64,000 nucleotides of DNA from Sophora flavescens (taxonomy: Eukaryota > Streptophyta > Magnoliopsida > Fabales > Fabaceae), in assembly GCA_030762895.1 (NCBI GenBank), contig CM061064.1, positions 238,419,086-238,483,085 on the forward strand. The letters run 5' to 3'. The position numbers and the translations under genes are program-made. This document shows, in pieces, positions 1 through 10,656 of the stretch. Below the pieces are notes generated by a model that was given only the letters and a program-made list of their open reading frames with translations, had not been told where the DNA came from and did not search any database. Position 1 is the first letter of the stretch; the number at the start of each line of letters is the position of its first letter.

Positions 1-888
1 CATGGTCGAGTGAGGTCTATGCCTCGGAGGGAGAATTCTGGGGGATAGGCTAACGGCGGACCGTCCAGAGATGATTTCATTTTTAGTCGCAACTATAGTT
101 CATGCATTGCATGAGCATCCTAGATTGTGGTCCAGAGGTGTGCACCGGGTTGTGTAGCTATAGTGCCATTGCTTTGCGTGGGCCCTCTCCATCCCCGGAC
201 GAGGGTGTGCGCTGGGGACTCTGGGACGTGTCGATTATATTATTGTGATATCCGGATATGGCCGATACCTGAGGAGATATTCATACAACATTTTCATTGC
301 ATCATGATGGAGGGTAGAGGAAAGATCCTAGATGTGGATTGAGGATGATTGTGTAACATATATTTATACTTGGGAGACGGATGTTTAGTGTGGTGTTATT
401 TAATTAAATGTTGCTAAACCCTTCCAACGTTTGATGTTATATGGTTTCTTATCCCTGTCTTCTCTATATTGCATATTTTTCTTTTTGTGATTGTGATGAG
501 AAGATCCTACGGGGAGCCAGCTATGATGGAGCTTAATGGGACCTCGTATGAGCCAGACGTTGGAGGACGAGTAGTGGATCCTCATAGTTGAGTACAGAGT
601 CTATGGCCAGCGTGTCTTGTCCCTTTAGGATGTCATTTTGATCTTCTGTTTGATTATCAGTTTATACATTTTAGGATCCAACTGATGGGATTCCCTCTAC
701 TGTACTGTATCAGGACTTGAGGTGTATATGTTATGTATGTATGTATGTATGTATGTATGTATGTATGTATGTTATGTATATATTTAAGTTTTAAATTTTT
801 CGTTGTTTTAATGTACTCGCTTAACGATAATACAGAAATTAGGTATTAATATTTTGGCTTTTCTTTAATGGGACGTCGGGGTATCTCA
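1..888 (+). mobile_element. Ty3/gypsy LTR, 3' portion (LTR copy C)
   Basis: This is the 3' part of a long LTR whose 5' part lies at 27854-29705 (-) and whose other copy lies at 40551-42439 plus 47111-47510 (+). Positions 1-104 match both other copies closely, and the sequence to about 280 matches 47220-47500. The piece ends ...GTATCTCA at 888 and is followed directly by GGATG (889-893), the reverse complement of CATCC (29706-29710) next to the start of the 27.8-29.7 kb LTR. It contains a TATG microsatellite. There is no coding capacity. The family is probably a Tekay-type chromovirus, judged from the integrase fragment joined to the third copy; that lineage call is inference. Confidence 0.8.
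731..771. repeat. (TATG)n microsatellite
   Basis: About ten near-perfect TATG units lie inside the gypsy LTR. The short repeat is seen directly; no function is implied. Confidence 0.9.
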
Positions 889-893
889 GGATG

Positions 894-1465
894 GAATGCA
901 TCAATTGGTACACTTCAAGTAAAGTCTTCAATAGCTTGATCTGTAAATTTAACTATTAATGTTTGTTTAACAATAGTTGAAACATAAGAGCCCATCACAA
1001 AATTTTCTTGGTTATCTTCATCATTATTATCTTCGGCTTCATGAACACCAAGTTTACTCAAGCTACTAAAGACAGAATCATATAGTTTCTTGCTGACCAT
1101 TGACTGTTTTGAGAATGGATCAGTGGAGCGGGCAGACTCTGAAGAATAACCAAGTGAACTTACCTGTTGATTTCCAGTAACAGATATTGATGGAATGATT
1201 CTACTCCTTCAGTGAGCCAATCTTTGAAGTATATAGAGAGTATATGAGTTCCAGAATCCAAATGTTCATTATACACCTTCTTAAGAAGCTTTAGCTTTCT
1301 TGCTTTGTTTGGTGCATCTACTAGGATTTTAGCTTCCTTGTTGTACCACACCTTCAAATGGGAAAGTTGTGGAGCAAATAGTTGCTCCCACAGTTTAGGC
1401 AACAATATTGTCCTTGCCTGAAAAGGTGAATCACAAAACAATTTCCAGAGATGCTTTGCTGACAC
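894..1465 (-). pseudogene. LIN-like U-box E3 ligase pseudogene, middle exon
   Basis: Read leftwards from 1465, after a plausible acceptor AG, the exon encodes SAKHLWKLFCDSPFQAR and later MVSKKLYDSVF and TDQAIED. I recognise these as the region before the U-box in plant LIN/CERBERUS-like U-box/ARM/WD40 proteins; this is recall of the family, not a search. Near 1190 the frame shifts by one, because GVES continues in another frame as PSISVTGNQQ. A second shift lies near 920, where the frame reads EVYQLMHSIL. The exon stops at the LTR target duplication (889-893). Its last base and a consensus donor GTAAGT are found at 29711-29717 on the other strand, so the exon was cut by the LTR insertion and later inverted. 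It is not functional. Confidence 0.75.
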
Positions 1466-1681
1466 CTTAATTTTTTAGTGTATCATATATACCACACTGA
1501 GGTAAAGATGAGCACAGGCTAACAACTTATAATTTGGGATCCCACATGTACACCCATCCTTCAAATCATTTAAACTCAAACCAGTAGTAATGCTTAGCTA
1601 CATTCTGGCTCTTTTGAGATATTTGACAGATAGAGATTATTTGTACGTAGGTTATAGATGTCATATTAAACAGAATGTAAC
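1466..1681. other. Intron remnant of the LIN-like pseudogene
   Basis: This is AT-rich sequence between the exon acceptor at 1466-1467 and the copia LTR. From about 1635 it resembles 19293-19339, the sequence just before the second copia LTR copy. That means either the LTR start lies further left than the TG at 1682 or flanking DNA was duplicated too. No coding signal is seen. Confidence 0.4.
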
Positions 1682-1849
1682 TGTCAGAATATTCTAGGTT
1701 AAACTCTAGGACAAAATCTCCTATAATCTCTTATGTAATTGTAAATGATTTGATCACTGTCTATTTAAGAAGGAAAGGCCACATAGAGCCGTACAGTTTT
1801 CCAAAGCATTCCTCTTGAATCTTATCATGCCAACTTATGATCTTTGACA
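1682..1849 (+). mobile_element. Ty1/copia LTR (5' copy)
   Basis: A 168-bp segment starts TGTCAGAATATTC and ends TTTGACA. It has a TATTTAAG box-like stretch and is followed immediately by TGGTATCAAAGC (1850-1861), the standard initiator tRNA-Met primer-binding site of copia elements. A second copy of the same length is at 19340-19507. The coding part of a copia element resumes at 13232 on the same strand, after the nested E1 insertion. Confidence 0.75.
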
Positions 1850-1987
1850 TGGTATCAAAGCTAGATTTTGCAGGCAATGTGGGAATTGAACCCAGGCCCA
1901 CGCTGCGTGTGAGGGTGGGTATTGAAGTTGCATTTGTGTCCCACATTGCCAAGGTTCTTGGGTTGTGCAATGCTTATATATGCTTGG
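1850..1987 (+). mobile_element. Copia primer-binding site and untranslated leader, interrupted
   Basis: The primer-binding site (1850-1861) is followed by a leader that contains an inverted repeat, GGCAATGTGGGA (1871-1882) and TCCCACATTGCC (1939-1950). The leader is cut at CTTGG (1983-1987) by insertion of E1 and continues at 13227. The same leader, up to about 1966, recurs at 19508-19616. Confidence 0.7.
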
Positions 1988-3307
1988 TGATGAGTGTGAT
2001 TTCACCTCATATTTCATGTACATTTTTGCATGCATCTTCATATAGTTTAGGCCATTTTAGTTTGATTTTTGTTAGTTTTTACCTTGGAATGGGTAAGGTG
2101 GTTTCGTGGTGTTGTTTTGTATAAATTCAGTATAAATGCCCAAGATTGACCATGATGGAGCTTGGATGAAGATAGAGCTTGAAAAGTGAAGAAAAGGAGC
2201 CAAACAGAGCCCATCACGGCCTAGCCGTGATGACCATCACGGCCATGATCAAGCAGAGCTGGAAAGAAAGAAGGCAAAAGTCAGAAGCTGTCACGGCCTA
2301 GCCGTGATGACCATCACGACCGTGACCTGTCAGCTGAGCCAGACCCTCAACAGGCAGAACTGGTCACGGCCTGGCCGTGATGGCCATCACGGCCGCGACG
2401 CACATTTTTTTTCCTAATCTATAAGTAAGACCTTTGGGCAGAACAAAAAGGGAGACTTTTGACACCAGATTTTTACCCTAATTCTCTGTGCTAGAGGCTG
2501 GTGTGGCTGCTGTGGAAAGCCTCCATGGAGTCCCTTCTCTCCTTTATCTCTATTTCTTTTGTTTTGGCTTTCTCTTTCTCTATGAGTAGCTAAATCCCTT
2601 TTTGTTGGGATTAGATGTAGCTAAAACTAAACTTCATGTAATTACCTTGATGTATTGATCTGTGTTTATGCCTTCGTATTAGTGTTTAATTCCTACGCTT
2701 AATGCTTGTTGTGGTCTGATCATCCATGATTTAATTTTGAGATTTGATTTGCAATGGGGACGTTCTTATCAATTCTTGATCTGGAGTTAATCACCTAGTA
2801 AACCTTGCATCTAGGAATGGATTTTGGTTTATTAGTAATCGCGTAATCCCTAATCTTAATGCAAAGTCACTAATTAGGCCACCTAAGGAATTAGGGTCTA
2901 TTAGGTGATTTATGCTCTTGTCATCTAAGGAATTAGGACTTGAGTAATTTTGTGGGTTGATTTTAATATTTGAAGCATAAACTGAATTGGTGGTCTTGGT
3001 ATTTCATGAGGCTAAGGTTTAGTGAAATTTGATCCCAACATCTTTTATCATATTTGAAAATCACCTTTTATTGCATTCCAAGTGTTTGAGAAAATTACAA
3101 AAAGAGTTTGTTCCTTTTTAGTCTATTTATTTTCACTCTTATTGGGCTTGGTATTTAGTATTGAGCTCCCTTCCATCCAGAGATTCGCTTAGATAGTAGC
3201 TGAATTGGTACGTGCTAGTACTTGTCTCAGTCCTCGTGGGAATGATATCAGTCTCATCACCATATTACTTGGACAACTAGGTATACTTGCCTAGATCCGT
3301 TCAACAA
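1988..3307 (+). repeat. E1 5' LTR
   Basis: The 1320-bp LTR starts TGATGAGTGTGA and ends GTTCAACA. It carries a GC-rich palindromic minisatellite (about 2212-2400), then a region shared almost base for base with 12303-13226. The same LTR family forms the LTRs of E2 and the inverted piece at 9250-10656. Confidence 0.85.
2212..2400. repeat. Palindromic minisatellite in E1 LTR
   Basis: Units of the form TCACGGC..GGCCGTGA are repeated about three times, mostly in pairs: one with CTAG or a similar core and one shorter core ATCACGGCCATGAT. The pairs are separated by conserved spacers such as CAGAGCCC. Similar blocks occur at about 9104-9249, 10193-10435, 12078-12320, 35331-35575, 37182-37395, 39508-39755, 55118-55270, 59484-59610 and 63800-63955. 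Confidence 0.8.
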
Positions 3308-3313
3308 GTTTTT

Positions 3314-3331
3314 GGCGCCGTTGCCGGGGAC
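3314..3331 (+). other. E1 primer-binding site (tRNA-Asp)
   Basis: TGGCGCCGTTGCCGGGGA lies seven bases after the 5' LTR. It is complementary to the 3' end of plant tRNA-Asp, as is usual for Athila-type elements. Confidence 0.9.
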
Positions 3332-3422
3332 TAAGTTTCAATATTAGCACACCCAATTCGATTACTAATTTAAGCACAATTTTATATTTTGTTTTATATA
3401 TGTTTTTCTCTGCTGTCATTTA

Positions 3423-5441
3423 GTGCTGACCTACTTGGTCTCTAGACTTTTGTGCATGCGAGGTACTATCCCAGCTGACCAACTTCTATACGATCTTGAA
3501 ATAGAAAAGACAGCTAGGAAGAATCAGATTCAAGCAAGGCAGCAGAAGTATTTAGCACGACAAGAAAGAGCACAAGAGACTTCCACTTCACAAGTTCATC
3601 AAGAACCACTTGAGATGGCAGGCAATGGTGAGGGTGCTCCACGGAGGACACTGGGGGATTATGCCAATACAAATGTCAATCGGCATGTCACTAGCATAGT
3701 GAGGCCTCCAGTGGATTGCAACAATTTTGAGATCAAGCCGGCTTTCTTGAATATGGTTGCACAAAATCAATTTTCCGGGTTGGAGAAAGAGGATCCTAAT
3801 AATCATGTCGCCAATTTCCTGGAGTTATGTGATACGGTGAAGATAAATGGTGCTTCCGATGATGCAATTCGCCTAAGGTTGTTTTCTTTCTCTCTAAGAG
3901 ATAGAGCCAAGTCTTGGCTCCAATCTCAACCAAGGGGGAGCATCACTACATGGGATGACTTAGAGGCAAATTTTCTTGCAAGGTTCTTTCCCGCCTCAAG
4001 ATTTGTGAAGACACGGGGTGATATCACAAGCTTTGCTCAACAAGAGGGTGAGACTCTTCATGACACCTGGGAAAGGTTCAAAGATTTGCTCCGAAGATGT
4101 CCAAATCATGGGTTTGATGATCTTATACAAATGTAAACATTTTGCAATGGATTGAGGCCGTCAACCAGGTATATGTTGGATGCCTCAGCTGGAGGTTCCA
4201 TGAACACAAAGACACCGGAGGAAGCATTGATTTTGATAGAGGCTATGGCATCTAATGACTATCTTATGCATCATGACCGAGGTACCACATCAAGAAGGGG
4301 AGTGTTGGAGTTAGACTCACAAACTGCACTTTTGGCTCAAAATAAGCTTATGACACAACAACTTGAGTCCATCACCAAGCAACTAGCTCAACTCCCACAA
4401 CAACTCCAAACCATTCAAGGGACAACCATGCCACCTCAATAGGTAATGAGATATGATTTTTGTGGAGGAGATCATGATAATGGAAAGTGTGAGGCCACAC
4501 CTAGTTCCCATGAGGAAGCTAATTATATGGGGAACTATGGGCGGCAAGGTAACAACCAATACTCCAATAATTACAACCAAGGGTGGAGGAATCAAACAAG
4601 TTTTGGTTGGAAAAAAGATGCCGGACAAGCAAGCAAGCCTCTTCCCACACAACCGCCTCAAGACCGGACTTCTATCTTGGAGAACACCTTCAATCAATTC
4701 ATGCAAATGTCCATGTCAAACCAGAAAAACACCGATGCTTCCATAAAGAACTTGGAGGTTCAAGTTGGACAAATTGCAAAGCACCTAGCGGAGCAATCTA
4801 GCGGCAATTTTTCAGGTAATACTCAAACCAATCCTAAAGATCATTGTAAAGCTATTGTTTTGAGGAGTGGTAAAAGTCCTGAGAAAGAGGGCGGTGAGCC
4901 TTTGTTGAAAAATGAGAGAGTTGCTGAAAAAACAGAGTTGAGTACTGAGAAAAAAGAGGAAAAAGGTAAAAAGGTTGTAACAGAGGAAGAAGAAAAAGAC
5001 AGTGAAAAAGACAAGAGATAGAAGTTAGTAGATGAAGATTCAATTTTGAGGAGTAAAAGTCAGATTTTGAAAGATGGAGACAAGCCTCAAGAGATCCCCT
5101 CTTATGTAAAGTTGCCATATCCTCACTTGAGCAAGAAGAAGGAGAAGGAAGAGCAGTTTGCCAAATTTCTTGACATCTTCAAGAGGTTACAAATCAACAT
5201 ACCCTTTGCTGAAGCACTAGAGAAAATGCCAACCTATACAAAGTTCATGAAGAAATTGCTTACAAAGAAAAGAAGGTTTAAAGAAGGTGAGACTGTTGCC
5301 TTGACGGAAGAATGTAGTGTGATACTTCAAAGGAAGTTACCTCCAAAGCTTAAAGATCCTGGTAGTTTTACAATCCCTTGCACTATTGGGAGTGTTGCTA
5401 TTGGGAAGGCCTTGTGTGACTTGGGGCGAGTATCAATTTGA
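3423..5441 (+). pseudogene. gag: E1 gag and protease region, broken
   Basis: One frame runs from 3423 through three in-frame stops (TAA 4134-4136, TAG 4440-4442, TAG 5019-5021) to 5441. It shows the gag capsid region (FSGLEKEDPNNHVANFLELC, then ..W..LEANFLARFFP..), a zinc knuckle CGGDHDNGKC (about 4461-4493) after YDF, an acidic lysine-rich linker, and the start of the aspartic protease. The protease active-site region CDLG (about 5416-5427) is followed by a one-base deletion, so the following AS-type residues are lost and the frame ends. Gag packages element RNA in virus-like particles; this copy cannot make a full one. Confidence 0.85.
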
Positions 5442-8400
5442 TGCCGCTTTCAATCTTGAACAAGCTTGGAGGTGGTGAAGTGAAACCAACAAGGATGGCG
5501 CTGCAACTAGACGATGGATCAATCAAGCGTCCTTATGGTATTATGGAAGATGTTTTGGTTAAAGTGGATAAGTTTATCTTCCCAGCGGATTTTGTGATAT
5601 TAGACATGGAGGAGGATGCAGAAGTTCCACTTATATTGGGGAGACCTTTTCTGGCAACTGGTCGTGCTTTGATAGATGTACAAAAAGGCCAACTTCGAAT
5701 CAGAGTGCAAGATGAAGAGGTTACTTTCAATGTATTTGAAGCTATGCATCGCCCGAGTGATGAAGATAATTGTTTCCGCATGGACATTGTGGATGTAGTG
5801 CCTAAAGAAGTCTTGGCACATCAACACCCATCCTCTACTCTTGAGAAAGTAATTATGAACTCTATTGAAAATCTTGACGAGAGAGAGGAGAAGGAAATAG
5901 AGGAGTGTTTGTGTGATTTGGAAGCTCAACCCATTCAACTTTCTGTCAATACTAAGAAAGAAGAGCTCAAAAAGGATGAAGACCAAGAGAAGCTCAAGTT
6001 AGAGCTTAAACCTCTACCTCCCCACTTGAAATATGTGTTTCTTGGTGAGAATGATGAAGACCCTGTTATAGTGAGCAGTGTATTGTCCAAATTGGAAGAC
6101 GAGAAACTTGTAAGGGTGCTTAGAGAACATAAAACAGCCATTGGATGGTCAATCTTAGATTTGAAAGGTATTAGCCCTGCATTTTGTATGCATAAGATTA
6201 TGATGGAGGTGGAATTTAAACCGGTGGTCCAACCACAAAGGAGGCTCAATCCTACAATGAAAGAAGTGGTAAGGAAGGAGGTGCTGAAACTCCTTGAAGC
6301 CGGAATGATCTATCCGATTTTCGATAGTGCTTGGGTGAGTCCGGTACAAGTGGTTCCCAAGAAGGGTGGTGTGGCCGTTGTGAGAAGCGAGAAGAATGAG
6401 TTGATCCCAACTAGAACTGTCACCGGGTGGCGAAAGTGTATAGATTACCGAAAGCTAAATCAAGCTGCTAGGAAAGATCACTTCCCACTTCCATTCATGG
6501 ACCAAATGTTGGAGAGGTTAGCCGGGCAAGCTTATTATTGTTTCTTGGATGGTTATTCGGGTTATAACCAAATTGCGGTTAACCCGGAAGACCAAGAGAA
6601 AACTGCCTTCACATGTTCTTTTGGAGTTTTTGCCTATCGGAATATGCCTTTCGGTCTTTGTAATGCGCCTGCGACATTTCAAAGGTGCATGCTCTCCATT
6701 TTCTCTGATATGGTAGAAAAATACATTGAAGTTTTTAAGGATTATTTTTCTATTTTCGGTTCCTCTTATGATAATTGTTTGTCTAACCTTGCTGATGTGT
6801 TAAAGAGGTGCATGGACACCAATTTAGTCTTAACTTGGGAGAAGTGTCATTTTATGGTGCAGGAGGGCATTGTTCTTGGGCACAAAACTTCAGCTAAGGG
6901 GATCGAAGTGGACAAATCCAAGATTGATGTAATCGAGAAACTACCTCCACCAGTGAATGTCAAGGGTGTGAGGAGTTTTCTTGGGCATGCAGGCTTTTAC
7001 CGGTGGTTCATCAAAGACTTTTCAAAGATAGCCAAGCCGTTGTGTAGCCTTTTGAACAAGGACACACCAGTTGTGTTTGATACTGCTTGCCTTACTTCTT
7101 TTCAGATTTTGAAAGAAAAGTTGATCACCGCTCCCATTCTTGTTGCACCCAACTGGGAGTCACCATTTGAATTAATGTGTGATGCCAGTGACTACGCAGT
7201 TGGGGCAGTTTTGGGACAGCGAAGGGACAAGTTTTTCCATGCCATTTACTATGCTAGCAAGGTTCTCAATGAGAACCAAATAAATTATGCAACAACTGAA
7301 AAAGAGTTGCTAGCCATAGTGTTTGCATTGGAAAAATTTCGTTCATACTTGATTGGGTCCCAAGTCACTATTTTTACTGATCATGCTGCAATTAAATATT
7401 TGTTGACTAAGTTAGATTCAAAACCAAGTCTTATAAGGTGGATTCTATTGTTGCAGGAATTTGACTTAGTCATTAAGGACAAAAAGGGCAGCGAAAATGT
7501 GGTGGCTAATCACTTATCTCGGTTAGTGAATGAAGAGGTTACTGCAAAAGAGAATGACATTCGGGATGAGTTCCCGGATGAGGCTCTATTTCTAGTGCAT
7601 GAAAGACCATGGTTTGCCGACATGGCAAATTTCAAGGCAGCCAACATTGTTCCAGAGCACCTCACTTGGCAACAAAGAAAAAAATTCTTCCAGGATGCCA
7701 ACAATTTCATGTGGGATGACCTATTTTTGTTCAAGGTTGGACCGGATGGCTTATGTAGGAGGTGTGTCAGTCAAGAGGAAGCGAGGAGTATTTTGTGGCA
7801 TTGCCATAACTCTCCATATGGTGGACATTACAATGGGGATAGGACAACTGCAAAGGTCCCACCAATCTGGGCTCTTTTGGCCCTCAATCTTCAAGGACTC
7901 TTACAATCATGTGAAGAGTTGTGACAAGTGCCAAAGGACCGGGAACATATCTAAAAGGGATGAGATGCCACTGCAAAACATATTGGAGATTGAAGTATTT
8001 GATTGTTGGGGCATAGATTTTATGGGTCCACTTCCACCTTCATTCTCCAATCAATATATCTTGGTGACGGTGGACTATGTTTCTAAATGGGTGGAGGCCA
8101 TTGCAACACCGAAGAATGATGCACAAACAGTGATTAAGTTCATCAAGAAGAATATTTTTGCCCGGTTCGGTGTCTCAAGGGTCCTTATAAGTGATGGGGG
8201 ATCGCACTTCTGCAACTCACAACTGAGAAATGTGTTGACCAAGTATGATGTGAGGCATAAAGATGCACCTCCATATCATCTGCAAACAAATGGACAAGAG
8301 GAGGTCTCTAACCGGGAAATTAAACGAATTCTGGAAAAAACTGTGGCCGCTTCAAGGAAAGATTGGGCAAAGAAGCTTGACGATGCCTTGTGGGCTTACC

Positions 8401-8915
8401 GGACTGCATTAAAAACTTATGTGGGGTTATCCCCGTTTCAGATGGTCTATGGGAAGTCATGTCATCTACCCGTAGAGTTGGAGCATCGAGCCTTTTGGGC
8501 ACTGAAGTTCTTGAATTTTGATGCTACTTTGGCAGGTGAGAAAAGAGTCAATCAGCTGCATGAATTAAAGGAGATGCGCCTCAATGCATATGAGAATGCA
8601 GCTATTTACAAGCAGCGAGTCAAGACCTATCATGACAAGAAGATCGTGATGAAAACATTTCAGCCGGGACAACAAGTGTTATTATTCAATTCCCGGCTGA
8701 GATTGTTTCCAGGCAAGTTGAAGTCTAAGTGGTCGGGACAGTTCATTGTCAAAGAAGTCTCATCTCATGGAGCTATAGAAGTGGAGGATCCTACTTCAAA
8801 AAGGACCTTCAAAGTCAATGGCCAAAGGCTCAAGGCCTACTTGGGTGGTGACATCGAGAGATTGACCACAGCTCACACCTTCGTGATCCTTGAGATCATG
8901 GACCCGCCAAGCTAG
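5438..8915 (+). pseudogene. pol: E1 pol: protease, reverse transcriptase, RNase H, integrase (broken)
   Basis: Frame 5438-7924 holds the rest of the protease (PLILGRPFLATGR) and the reverse transcriptase (CIDYRKLNQA, MPFGLCNAPATFQRCM). It then holds RNase H (FELMCDASDYAVGAVLGQ, TTEKELLAIV, FTDHAAIKYL). A frameshift near 7855 moves the frame to 7599-8915, with the integrase zinc finger (HCHNSPYGGHY..., CDKCQRTGN), catalytic core (WGIDFMGPLPPS, ISDGGSHFCN, NGQEEVSNREIKRILEK) and C-terminal domain ending VNGQRLKAYLGG. The catalytic motif, normally FMDD in this family, reads FKDY here, so the polymerase would be dead even without the frameshift. The best match is the Athila lineage. Confidence 0.9.
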
Positions 8916-8928
8916 TGACCTTAAAGAA

Positions 8929-8952
8929 GCGCTTATTGGGAGGCAACCCAAG
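8929..8952 (+). other. Conserved hairpin motif after pol
   Basis: Just after the pol stop, a GCGCTT..TTGGGAGGCAACCCAAG block contains the stem TTGGG/CCCAA with loop AGGCAA. The same block occurs at 37533-37556 (-), 57069-57092 (-) and 61978-62001 (+), always at the end of the coding part of an Athila-like element. Confidence 0.75.
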
Positions 8953-9249
8953 TTTTCTTTTCCTTTTTCATTTGTTTTTGAATTTAACTCTTGAATAATT
9001 TGAGAAGATCAAGAGGAAGAAGATCATAAATTAATAAATTTGTTAAGTGTTTTCAGGGTAAGGAGGAAGGAGAAGCAAAAAGGGCAAGGACGAGCGAAGT
9101 CAGCAACCATCACGCCCAGGCCGTGACCTTGGTCACAGCCGTGATGAGCTAACAATGAAGACCAGAAAGGATCACGGCCCAGCCGTGATACCCATCACGG
9201 GCGTGATGAGAGGACCCTGAAGATCAGAGAGCATCACGGCCTAGCCGTG
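8953..9249 (+). mobile_element. E1 3' non-coding tail, first part
   Basis: This is an AT-rich stretch, then palindromic minisatellite units from about 9104. It is the reverse complement of the corresponding E2 stretch (about 37200-37530). It ends abruptly in a minisatellite unit at a junction with an inverted LTR. Confidence 0.75.
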
Positions 9250-10656
9250 TATTGACGAATCTGGGCAAGTATACCCAGTGGTACAAGTAATACGGTGGTG
9301 AAACCGGTTATCGTATCCATAGGGATTGGATGTCAATTACCAATTCACAAATTCAGCAACTATCTAGACTAAAGTATAGTTATAAGAGAATTCAAAATAA
9401 ACAAAACAGAAGGAATAAAATATTTTTTGATTTTTGGGAACTTTTAACAAACACGTGGAGTGCAGAAAGAGGTGCTGGGATCATATTTCACCAAACCTCT
9501 GCCTCATGTACTACCAGGACTAGATACCTCCCATTCATGCTTCAAATATTAAAATCAATCCACTAAATTACTCAAGCCCCGATTCCTCGGATGGCAAGAG
9601 CCTAAATCCACTAATAGACCCTAATTCCTGAGGTGGCCAAGATTAATGAATTTGCATTAGGATTAGGGATTACACGATTACTAGTAAACCAAACTCCATT
9701 CCTAGATGCAAGGGTTACTAGGTGATTAAATTCAATTCCGGTTCTAATACGAATTTCCCAATTGCATACCAAAACACTAATCGAGTCATGGGGGTTCTAG
9801 CCACAACAAGCATTAAGCATGGAAAATCAATCATTAATACGAAGGCATGAACACAGAATAATCAGTCAAGGCAAATACATAATGATCAGTTTGATTACAT
9901 CTAATCCCAACAACCGGGATTTAGCTACTCATAAAGAAAGCCAAAACTAAAACAGTAGGGACAAAGGAAAGAAGAAGGGAAAGAAGAAACTCCATTGGAA
10001 GCTTTTCCCCAGTCGTCGGCCTCCTTTGATTCTAGGGTTCCGGTCCTCCTCAACCGCAGCCTCCAAGGTCCTCCTAGGGTAAAAGTTCTCCTAGGGTAAA
10101 AGTCCCTGTTTTTCTGATGGTTTCTTGTCTCCACTAAGGTTCCCAGATCCCCTATTTCTGTCTGTTACGCTTCTATATATAGATCTGTTGCGCATCACGA
10201 CCGTGATGGCCATCACGGCCAGGCCGTGACGTGTTCTGGAGTGGGCGCGCTTTCAAATTTGGAGCATCATGGCCGTGAGCCTCATCACGTCTAGGTCGTC
10301 ATCGGTTCTGTTTGTCCTATCATGGCTGTGATGGTTATCACGGCTAGGCCGTGACAGCTTCTGACTTTTGCCTTCAATCTTCTCAGTTTTCTTGATCATG
10401 GCCGTGATGGTCATCACGGCCAGGCCGTGATGGGCTCTGCTTGGCTCATTTTCTTCACTTTTCAAGCTCTATTTCATCCAAGCTCCATCAAGGCTAATTC
10501 TGAGCATTTTTCATTAAATTCCTGCAAAACAACACCAAGAAACCGCTTCACCCGTTCCAAGGGAAAAACTAACTAAAATCACATAAAGAATGCCTAATCT
10601 ATATGAAAAATGCATGCAAAAGTGTACAGGAAACATGATGTAAAATCACACTATCA
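9250..10656 (-). mobile_element. Inverted LTR inside E1
   Basis: Read on the minus strand, this runs from TGATAGTGTGATTTTAC (10656) to ..CAGATTCGTCAATA (9250). It is a full LTR of the E1/E2 family in the opposite direction to E1, with the palindromic minisatellite at about 10193-10435. It is followed on the minus-strand 5' side by the E2-type tail. Either E1's own 3' end was inverted, or a truncated reverse relative was inserted and removed part of E1. Confidence 0.75.

Noticed and set aside
127..342. Small open frame repeated near 47344-47559
   Set aside because: Both lie in corresponding places of a gypsy LTR and diverge as non-coding DNA.
1761..2124. Short open frames on both strands over the copia LTR and leader
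   Set aside because: No domain; they cover LTR, primer site and non-coding leader, and a near-copy at 19437-19640 is the same artefact.
2212..2400. Regularly spaced palindromic repeats that look like a CRISPR array
   Set aside because: Unit cores and spacers vary together, spacers are themselves conserved between elements, the blocks lie within LTRs, and the genome is plant.
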